Below are positions 14,801-22,890 of a stretch of 22,890 nt of DNA, piece by piece. Below the pieces are notes generated by a model. It ran no database searches, was not told the DNA's origin, and saw nothing but the letters and a program-made list of their open reading frames with translations. The DNA is from DAHUYF01 sp035509275 (GTDB taxonomy: Bacteria; Pseudomonadota; Alphaproteobacteria; ATCC43930; CGMCC-115725), in the NCBI GenBank assembly GCA_035509275.1, contig DATJLU010000213.1, positions 1 through 22,890 on the forward strand. The letters are read 5' to 3'. The translations under genes and the position numbers were made by a program. Each line of letters opens with the position of its first letter. The stretch's first letter is position 1.

Positions 14801-15700
14801 TCACGCCGATGAGGAGTGCTGCTTGCTTTTGGCCGCGTTGATGTGGATAGCACCTAAAGCCGTCACCAGCGGATTCGCGGTGACGCCATGCGCGACCACG
14901 CTGAGCAGAACGGTAGCGACGACCACGGCTCCGAGCGTGTCGTTGCCGCGCAGATGTGCGTCGATAACGATCACGGCAAAGACGATGCTGGCAAGCCCAC
15001 GCGGCCCAAACCAGCCGATGAACAGTTTGTGCGTCGTGGTCATTCCCGTGTCCGCAAGACATAGAAACAGTGGAACCATGCGGATTACCGTCAGGCTGAG
15101 CACAGCGTAGAGCAGAACCGGGATGGTCAGACGGCTGAGCATCTGGCCGATGCCAACCGCGCCGAAAGCCACCCAGGTCAACAATGCGAGCGTCTCGCCG
15201 ATGCCTTCAGCGCCGCGTAGGAGATCTTGCCTGCGTCGCGGTGCGAGCCAGCTCACCAGGAGCCCGCCAGTGAAACAGGCGATAAAGCCGCTGCCACCTA
15301 TGGCCTGCGCGACGGTAAAGCACGCGGCGGCGCTAGCCACGACGGGGACCGATCCACTCGTCACTGACCCAATTGCGCTTGAGCGCGGCGCGCAAGAGGA
15401 GGGCGGCGCTTCCCGTGAGCGCAGCGCCGATCGCCAACCCGATGCCAATCTCCTCGGCCACGACGCGAGCCATGTGCCTCAGACCGAAGCTCTCGTTTTC
15501 CTCGCCCACTGCCAGGCCCAGGAGAATCACCACAACAGGCACGCAGATACCATCGTTGAGGCCGCTCTCGACGTTGAGGGATTCACGCACTGCCGCCGGC
15601 ACCGAAGAGTTCGTCACGACGGGTTTGCCAAGGGCTGCGTCGGTCGGTGCCAGCATTGCCGCCAGAAGCGCAGTGGTGGATGGGCGCGCTTCATTGGGTT
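14801..15700 (-). pseudogene. Na+/H+ (cation:proton) antiporter, N-terminally truncated and frameshifted
   Basis: Two adjacent minus-strand frames together encode the C-terminal two thirds of a CPA1/NhaP-type antiporter. The upstream piece (from about 15680 down to 15333) has the conserved LAPTDAALG and ESLNVESGLNDG segments, the ion-binding helices. The downstream piece (about 15350 to 14801) continues with VVASAAACFTVAQAIGGSGF and the GWFGPRGLASIVFAVIV signature. The frame changes in or next to a GGGG run at 15344-15347, where one base more or less would restore a continuous protein. About 130 N-terminal residues are missing, and homology stops between 15680 and 15739, next to the end of the cupin gene. 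Loss of the first helices means that correcting the frameshift would not restore function. Confidence 0.82.
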
Positions 15701-15739
15701 TTGCCCCAGCGCCATCACGCGCCGCAGGGAGAGCCCCGC

Positions 15740-16255
15740 TCAGAGCTTGCGCCAGCCCGGCGTTCCCGGCTCGGCATTGTGGAAGGTGATCGGCCCCATG
15801 CCGCAGATGGCGATGATGGCGGGCTCGGTGCCGTCCTTTCTGACGCCGTCGTAATGCGGCGTGCGCGCGACGCGGCGAACGAAGGTGCCGGCCGGCGCCG
15901 GCACGGTGCTGTCGGGATCGAATTTGGCGCCGCTGGTCACCCACCAGGTGCCGGAGACCACGACGCAGTAGCGGTCCTCCTCATACCAATGCGGCGCGCT
16001 CATATAACCGGGATGCCATTTCACCAGGTAGTAATAAAGCCCGGGCGCCGAGGGCTTGCTCCAGAGCGCGGCGTTCTCGACGCTGTTGGCGGGGACATCG
16101 GGGGGCGCCGTCCAGCTCAGCTGCGCCGGCAATTTGACGATGGTCATGCTGGGATCGGGCGCCGCGACCGCAACACCGGCGGCGAGCGCGGTCGGGATGG
16201 CAGCAAGCAGCGGCGCGATCAGCAGCTCGCGACGCGTGGCGATGAGTGTCTCCAT
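15740..16255 (-). CDS. Exported cupin-domain protein
   Basis: A 171-residue protein with a Tat-like signal (TRRELLIAPLLAAI at 7-20, twin Arg 8-9, cleavage near AAA/APDP around residue 31) and one cupin barrel. Probable metal ligands are His89 and Glu92/93 in APHWYEEDRYCVVVSGTWWV, and His134. The enzymatic role is unknown; such periplasmic cupins are often annotated only by fold. Translation is strongly supported by AAGGAGGAGG just upstream of the ATG. Its 3' end abuts the truncated antiporter remnant, so the break that removed the antiporter N-terminus fell just beyond this gene. It could be a sugar-binding or dioxygenase-like protein. Confidence 0.82.
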   Translation of the reverse strand: METLIATRRELLIAPLLAAIPTALAAGVAVAAPDPSMTIVKLPAQLSWTAPPDVPANSVENAALWSKPSAPGLYYYLVKWHPGYMSAPHWYEEDRYCVVVSGTWWVTSGAKFDPDSTVPAPAGTFVRRVARTPHYDGVRKDGTEPAIIAICGMGPITFHNAEPGTPGWRKL

Positions 16256-16314
16256 GACACACCTCCTCCTTGATCAGCCGGATCCCCTCAAGGATTCCGT
16301 CGCGAGCCTCGGCA

Positions 16315-16737
<423 letters not shown>

Positions 16738-16783
16738 CGCCCCGATAATAGCCCCCTACCGAGATTATTAACTATTCTTTCCC

Positions 16784-18646
<1,863 letters not shown>

Positions 18647-18724
18647 CCCGCGGGCGAGGAACGAATTGCTTTCCGCCGTCCGGCTCCGCACCATCCTCGG
18701 GGACGGCGTGGTGGGGAGAGCGGA

Positions 18725-19513
18725 ATGGCACGGCTTCAAGGCATGCGGGCGATCATCACCGGCGCGGGCAGCGGCATCGGCCGCGCCAGCGCCAAGCTCT
18801 TTGCCGCCGAAGGGGCGGCGGTCATGGCCATCGACAAGACGCCGCCCGCGGTCGAAGAGACGGCGGCAGAGATCAAGGCCGCCGGCGGCAAGATCGTTGC
18901 CGTCGCCGCCGATGCCGGCGCCGAGGCCGACGTCCAGGGCTTCATCCAGAAGGCGGTGAAGGAGCTGGGCGGCATCGACGTGATCTTCGCCAATGCCGGG
19001 ATCAGCGGCGGGCTGGTGCCGCTCCTCGAGCAGTCGGTAGAGCTGTGGCGGGAGATCCTGCGGGTCAACCTCATCGGCCCCTTCCTCGCCATCCGCCACG
19101 GCGCGCCGATCATGGTGAAGCAGGGCAAGGGCTCGATCATCTGCACCGCCTCGGTCGCGGGCCTGCGCGCCAATGCCGGCGGGCACCCCTACAGCGCCAG
19201 CAAGGCCGGGGTCATCAGCCTGGTCCAGACCGCTGCCAATTCGCTCGCCGGCACCGGGGTCCGGGTCAATGCCATCTGCCCCGGCCTGATCGAGACCGGC
19301 ATGACCCGCCCGCTCTTCGAGCGCGCCCGCGAGCACGGGACCGAGGCCAAGATCGGCCAGCTCAACCCGCTTCAGCGCCATGGCGAGCCGACGGAGATCG
19401 CCGCCGCCGCCCTGTTCCTCGCCAGCGACGACGCCTCCTACATCAACGGCCAGGCCATTGCCGTCGATGGCGGGTTATCGAGCACCCACCCCTTCGCCAA
19501 GGTCCGGCGGTAG
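18725..19513 (+). CDS. Short-chain dehydrogenase/reductase (classical SDR)
   Basis: A 262-residue classical SDR. The cofactor motif TGAGSGIG is at 12-19, with D37 after the second strand (AIDK) indicating NAD(H) preference; NAG is at 90-92. The catalytic residues are Ser143, Tyr156 and Lys160 (HPYSASKAG). The C-terminal SYINGQAIAVDGG is typical of the family. A purine-rich GGGGAGAGCGGA precedes the ATG. It is downstream of the kinase gene by 78 bases on the same strand but probably has its own promoter. It would oxidise or reduce a hydroxyl/ketone substrate such as a steroid, a 3-oxoacyl thioester or a sugar; which one is not visible. Confidence 0.93.
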   Translation: MARLQGMRAIITGAGSGIGRASAKLFAAEGAAVMAIDKTPPAVEETAAEIKAAGGKIVAVAADAGAEADVQGFIQKAVKELGGIDVIFANAGISGGLVPLLEQSVELWREILRVNLIGPFLAIRHGAPIMVKQGKGSIICTASVAGLRANAGGHPYSASKAGVISLVQTAANSLAGTGVRVNAICPGLIETGMTRPLFERAREHGTEAKIGQLNPLQRHGEPTEIAAAALFLASDDASYINGQAIAVDGGLSSTHPFAKVRR

Positions 19514-19525
19514 GGCTGCGCAGCT

Positions 19526-19546
19526 GTCAGCGGTCAGCCGTCAGCC
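19526..19546. repeat. Three tandem 7-bp units (GTCAGCG/C)
   Basis: GTCAGCG, GTCAGCC and GTCAGCC lie head to tail in the short gap between the convergent SDR and binding-protein genes. Nothing else in the gap is recognised. Confidence 0.55.
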
Positions 19547-19567
19547 ACAAAAAAGAAAGCTCGCGGG

Positions 19568-20806
19568 TCAACTGGCCGTGCTGCCCAGCACCGGGCCAAA
19601 CGTCTGGAAGCGCGCGCCGTCGAACCGCTCCAAGCGCACCTGCGTGATCGCGTCGAACTGGGTCGGGCTGGTATTGACCGTGATGCCGGGCTGCAGCATC
19701 GGCAGCTTGAACTGGTGCAGATCGGCCGCCTGCCGCATGACGTTTTCGCGGGTCAGATCATCGCCACACTGCTTCAGTATCTGCACGATCGTGGCCCCGA
19801 TCGACGGGCCATAGACGGCCCCGTTGTCGCTCTTGTCGCCGTTCGGATAGTGCTTGTCCATGAAAGCGATCCACCATTTGTAGCCGGCGTCGTTCTTCCA
19901 GGTCGGATCGGTCGGATCCTTGAACGCATTGTCGGTAATGATGCCTTTGCAGTTTTCCAGGCCCGCCGGCTTGAACGCCGCGCCGACCGACGCGGCGATG
20001 CCGTCGGTGATGAACAGCGGCTTCCATTCGATCTCGGCCGCTTTCTTGATCGCCAGCGCCTCGAATTTCGGGATCGCGATGCAGACGAGCGTGTCGCAGC
20101 CCTCTCCCTGCATTCGCACAATCTGCGAATCGACGGTCGGGTCCGTGGTCTCATAGGTCGTCTTCACCTTGATCAGCGAAGCGGCCTTGGCGCCGAGGCC
20201 GTCGAGCACCCCATCCACATAGTCCTTGCCGAAATCGTCGTTCTGATAGAGCACGCCAATCTTGGCATCCGGCTTGTTCCTAAGGATGTAGCCGGCATAG
20301 ATGCGGCCTTCGGCCCGATAGCTTGGGAAGAAGCCCATGGTCCAGGGGTGGCCCTTCGGGTCATCCCATTTGGTCGCGCCGGTCCCGGGGAACAATTGCG
20401 GCACCCGCTTCTCGTTCATGTACTTCCAGATCGCGGTGTTGGTCGGGGTCCCGATGCTGCCGGCGACAATGAAGACGCCGTCGCTCTCGACCAGCTTGCG
20501 CGTCATCTCGACCGTCTTCGGCGGCGAGTAGCCGTCATCGTAGGAAATCCAGGTGATCTTGCGTCCGTTCACGCCGCCCTGGTCGTTGATCATCTTGAAA
20601 TAGGCGCCCATCGATATCGGGATTGGGCTGGCATTCGAGAGCGGCCCGCTATAGGGGCCGGTATTGCCGATCTTGATTTCGCTGTCGCTGACGCCGGGGC
20701 CGTAGTTCTTAGCCGCTCGAGCGGGCCATGAGGCCAGCAGCGGGCTGCCCAGGGCAAATGCGACCGGAGCGGACGCAAGGATCGTGCGACGCGTCAAATG
20801 CTTCAT
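19568..20806 (-). CDS. ABC transporter substrate-binding protein, branched-chain amino acid type
   Basis: A 412-residue periplasmic binding protein of the type I (LivJ/LivK, PBP1) fold. It has a Tat-like signal, LTRRTILASAPVAFALG, with twin Arg at 6-7 and likely cleavage after WPARA near residue 33. The mature start, SDSEIKIGNTGPYSGPLS, and segments such as GVNGRKITWISYDDGYSP and KIGVLYQNDDFGKDYV are characteristic. The start at 20806 is decided by AGGGAGGTCAAC directly upstream. Membrane permease and ATPase genes (LivHMGF) are not in the window. Ligands of this large family include branched amino acids, amides, aromatic acids and urea, and cannot be assigned here. It converges on the SDR gene. 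Confidence 0.93.
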   Translation of the reverse strand: MKHLTRRTILASAPVAFALGSPLLASWPARAAKNYGPGVSDSEIKIGNTGPYSGPLSNASPIPISMGAYFKMINDQGGVNGRKITWISYDDGYSPPKTVEMTRKLVESDGVFIVAGSIGTPTNTAIWKYMNEKRVPQLFPGTGATKWDDPKGHPWTMGFFPSYRAEGRIYAGYILRNKPDAKIGVLYQNDDFGKDYVDGVLDGLGAKAASLIKVKTTYETTDPTVDSQIVRMQGEGCDTLVCIAIPKFEALAIKKAAEIEWKPLFITDGIAASVGAAFKPAGLENCKGIITDNAFKDPTDPTWKNDAGYKWWIAFMDKHYPNGDKSDNGAVYGPSIGATIVQILKQCGDDLTRENVMRQAADLHQFKLPMLQPGITVNTSPTQFDAITQVRLERFDGARFQTFGPVLGSTAS

Positions 20807-21300
20807 GTTGACCTCCCTGTTGTGAAGCCTCCTGTTGAAGTCATTGGGTTTTTTGGTACCCCGCATTCGGGGTAACGGGCCCAGGATCGACCCGGGCAAG
20901 TCGCCGACTGAAACGGTCGTTCGATCAGCGCCGAGGCGTCGGCTTGCGGCGCGATCGAGCCCTACGAAAAGGGCCTGTTCCTTAGACCGGACAGATCACG
21001 TGCTACAAAGACCGGACAGGTGACGTGTTACCGACACTCGCCGTCGAAGTTTGTTGCGACCCGTGAGCCATGCGTCTATCGTATAGCACTCCCTATAAAA
21101 CGCTGCCACGATCGTTTCGGCGGACGATACACGGAAGCATGAACGGGGAGGCTGTAATGTGCGAAACCGCCCTTGGCGTTTCGCGACACACCATTGATCC
21201 TCCCGCGCATCCTCTGCCGACAAGGAGCTACGCGTTGCGGCGCGAGTAGCCCCTAGAAAATCTCATTAACACCCACAGAAGCAGTCTCTGGAGGCGTGTT
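20807..21300. other. Divergent intergenic region with possible IS scar
   Basis: No convincing gene is present; short frames in it lack motifs and ribosome binding sites. On the left lies the 5' untranslated region of the binding-protein gene, with a hairpin TACCCCG-catt-CGGGGTA (20857-20874). In the middle lies a 25-bp-period direct repeat (20984-21033). On the right is AT-richer sequence with a good -10-like TATAAA near 21096-21101 but no matching -35, leading to the MFS gene, whose ribosome binding site TGGAGG lies just before 21301. Confidence 0.5.
20984..21033. repeat. Two imperfect 25-bp direct repeats, possible IS481-type end
   Basis: The units at 20984-21008 and 21009-21033 share the first eleven bases, AGACCGGACAG, and then ACGTG and TAC at equal positions; about 20 of 25 bases agree. 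Doubled CCGGACAG-type units of this sort remind me of sequence next to IS481-family transposases, but no transposase is present, so at most this is a remnant. The assignment is from memory of similar sequence and is weak. Confidence 0.35.
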
Positions 21301-22689
21301 ATGTTAGATCTTCTGGAGCGACAGAATTCGCTAACCGTCAATCAATGGAAAATTTTTACTGCGTGTTTGTTTTCCATTGTGATTGACTTTTTTGACTTTG
21401 CTTTGATTGGCTTTGTTCTGGCGTTCTTCGTCAAGGACTGGCACTTAACATTCGGTCAGTCGGGAGCAATTCTGTTCGCCTCGGGGGTAGGGGCGATACC
21501 GGGCGGGATACTCTTCGGCTGGCTGGGTGACAAGATCGGCCGGCGCAAAGTCTTCATGATGATGATTCTCACCCTTTCAATTGCCACCGGCGTGACGGCG
21601 TTGGCGCCGGAAAACGGCTGGATGTTCATCGCGGCCATGCGCTTCATCGTCGGTTTGGGGGTGGGCGGCCTCGCCGCCGTCGATTTGCCCTTGCTCCAGG
21701 AATTTGTGCCGGCCTCGAAACGCGGGTGGGTAAGCGGCCTGTCGATCGGCTTGTTGCCCTTGGGACCGCTGCTGGCCGCCTGGTTGAGCGCATCGCTCGG
21801 CGGGTTGATCGGCTGGCGCGGTCTATTCGCCATTGGACTGGTGCCGGCGGCGTTCGCCTTCGTGATTCGGCTTTGGGTTCCGGAATCCCCACGCTGGTTG
21901 TTCGGCGAGGGGCGCCTCGAGGAGGCGCGCCGCTCGCTGGCGTGGGCCCTCAAGGTGGATCCTGAGCTAATCCAGATGCCGGCGTCGTTGCCCGAGCAGC
22001 AGCGCGCGTCGTGGCTGGAATTGTTCAAATATCCGCGCAGTATCGCTGCAGCAATCTTGACCGGGCTCAGTTCGACGGGCGCGCTGGGCGTGGCTCTATG
22101 GGGAGCGACCCTGCTGATGCTGGTGCTGAAGGTCACTCCCGTCGAGGCCGCTTACCTATCGGTATGGATCGCGCTGATCGGCATCCCCGGACGCGCCCTC
22201 GGTGCCTGGCTCTCGGACGTCGTCGGCCGCCGTTGGGCCGGGTTTGTTTTGTCGGTTGGGGCGGGCTGTGCAACGATGCTCGCAGGCTACCTACACGACG
22301 TCTCTATCGGCACCGCATCGGCCTTCTTCCTGCTGCTACTCGTGGCGAGCTTTTTATCGAACGCCAGCTTTTCCGTTGTCTTTCCGTACATGGCCGAGCT
22401 ATGGCCGGCAAGGTTGCGCGCGAGCGGCTTCGGTCTTGTCTACGGCTGTTCGAACTTTGCCAAATTCATCGGCCCGGCCGGCCTGGCGGTCATTGCCGGC
22501 GCATCCAACTATGTTGCTCCGCATGCGACGCTCGATGCCCTCGTGCCCGCCTTCAACTATTTTGCCGCCTGGTATCTGCTCGGCGTCATCGGCTTTGTCT
22601 TCATCGGCATCGAAACGCGCGGCCGGACGATCGAAGAACTCGATGCCGCCATCGCGCGGCCGGTGGCCATCAAAGTCGCCGCCCGATAA
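21301..22689 (+). CDS. MFS transporter, aromatic-acid/sugar-porter-like
   Basis: A 462-residue, 12-helix major facilitator. Helix 1 carries the acidic residues D29 and D32 (SIVIDFFDFALIGFVLAFF), the loop 2-3 motif is GWLGDKIGRRK (73-83), and helix 4 has RFIVGLGVGGLAAVDLPLLQEFVP. PESPRWL after helix 6, and a second half with LSDVVGRRWAGF, place it among the metabolite:H+ symporters (AAHS or sugar-porter branches), so it is probably an importer of an organic acid or similar nutrient. TGGAGG lies at ideal spacing before the ATG. The first ~150 bases are distinctly AT-richer than the rest of the gene and its neighbours. It stands alone, and the substrate is unknown. Confidence 0.92.
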   Translation: MLDLLERQNSLTVNQWKIFTACLFSIVIDFFDFALIGFVLAFFVKDWHLTFGQSGAILFASGVGAIPGGILFGWLGDKIGRRKVFMMMILTLSIATGVTALAPENGWMFIAAMRFIVGLGVGGLAAVDLPLLQEFVPASKRGWVSGLSIGLLPLGPLLAAWLSASLGGLIGWRGLFAIGLVPAAFAFVIRLWVPESPRWLFGEGRLEEARRSLAWALKVDPELIQMPASLPEQQRASWLELFKYPRSIAAAILTGLSSTGALGVALWGATLLMLVLKVTPVEAAYLSVWIALIGIPGRALGAWLSDVVGRRWAGFVLSVGAGCATMLAGYLHDVSIGTASAFFLLLLVASFLSNASFSVVFPYMAELWPARLRASGFGLVYGCSNFAKFIGPAGLAVIAGASNYVAPHATLDALVPAFNYFAAWYLLGVIGFVFIGIETRGRTIEELDAAIARPVAIKVAAR

Positions 22690-22783
22690 AGACCTGACCT
22701 CGCCGGACTTTGTCCCGACGGGAGAACACCTTTCATTGACCGCCCCGCCCCTAGCCCGGATTTCTCACACCGTCGCGTGCTGC

Positions 22784-22880
22784 GTTGCACACTGTTGGCG
22801 CGATGTTAGGAGCCAGGGCGCAGGCGATGTGAGCATCGTCAAGCCCGCAGCGACGCGGCAGCGCGCCAACAGTGTGCAAC
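22784..22880. repeat. Perfect 19-bp inverted repeat spanning 97 bp
   Basis: GTTGCACACTGTTGGCGCG (22784-22802) has its exact reverse complement at 22862-22880, with 59 bases between. The interior contains a smaller hairpin, CGATG-TGAG-CATCG. No open frame or T-tract is associated. It could be a short non-autonomous element, the internal end-structure of an insertion sequence continuing beyond the window, or a structured RNA. The sequence just upstream, CCCTAGCCCGGATTTCTCAC (22749-22768), could be an IS terminus, but I cannot confirm that. Confidence 0.7.
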
Positions 22881-22890
22881 CCGGAGGGAC

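Noticed and set aside
14700..15062. Minus-strand frame downstream of the antiporter remnant
   Set aside because: Overlaps the antiporter C-terminus in another frame and shows no motif.
19526..19546. Triple GTCAGC repeat considered as a Pho box
   Set aside because: The period is 7, not 11, and it lies between two convergent gene ends.
20857..20874. TACCCCG-catt-CGGGGTA hairpin considered as a terminator
   Set aside because: The T-run precedes the hairpin on the plus strand, and no U-tract follows on either strand; it lies in the leader of the binding-protein gene.

Overview
This is a GC-rich window (about two thirds G+C by eye) from what looks like an alphaproteobacterial chromosome. The gene content supports that assignment: a PmtA/PlcP/Agt-type lipid cluster, a pta-ackA-PhaC-like cluster, a Tat-exported Liv-type binding protein and a GGQ-type ArfB. 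I cannot name the genus from the sequence alone. No rRNA or tRNA gene and no CRISPR array was seen.

Region 1 (1-5261, + strand) is a compact run: a zinc alcohol dehydrogenase cut by the window edge, a phosphate acyltransferase, acetate kinase, a two-CBS-domain protein with an unrecognised C-terminal domain, and a short PhaC-like alpha/beta hydrolase. The acetate kinase and CBS genes overlap by four bases. The set reads as a fermentative/overflow carbon module joining acetyl-CoA, acetyl phosphate and polyhydroxyalkanoate. A DHA2-type MFS exporter converges on its end.

Region 2 (6776-9112) holds a protein of unknown function, a free-standing 73-residue biotinyl carrier domain on the minus strand, and a metallo-beta-lactamase-fold hydrolase. 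Between the last two lies a probable small RNA or leader attenuator: a perfect CRP-type palindrome, a 7-bp hairpin and a strong intrinsic terminator.

Region 3 (about 9265-12242, + strand) is the most coherent system here. It is a tightly overlapping operon of an unknown small protein, a PmtA-like phospholipid N-methyltransferase, a PlcP-like metallophosphoesterase (annotated by default as an LpxH-like UDP-diacylglucosamine diphosphatase) and a GT4 glycosyltransferase, followed by a terminator-like structure. The gene set matches the phosphate-starvation lipid-remodelling logic in which phospholipid is cut to diacylglycerol and then glycosylated. A weak Pho-box-like element with a plausible -10 stands in front of it.

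Region 4 (12144-15739) has visibly lower GC and looks acquired: about 570 bases without a gene, a YceI-family exported protein, a patatin-like lipoprotein preceded by an 18-bp palindrome, and the wreck of a Na+/H+ antiporter that lacks its N-terminus and carries a frameshift.

Region 5 (15740-20806) returns to typical composition: an exported cupin, ArfB, an orphan membrane histidine kinase, a short-chain dehydrogenase and a branched-chain-amino-acid-type ABC binding protein without its permease. Region 6 (20807-22890) has a 25-bp-period direct repeat that may be an insertion-sequence scar, a second MFS transporter, and a perfect 19-bp inverted repeat spanning 97 bp at the window edge.
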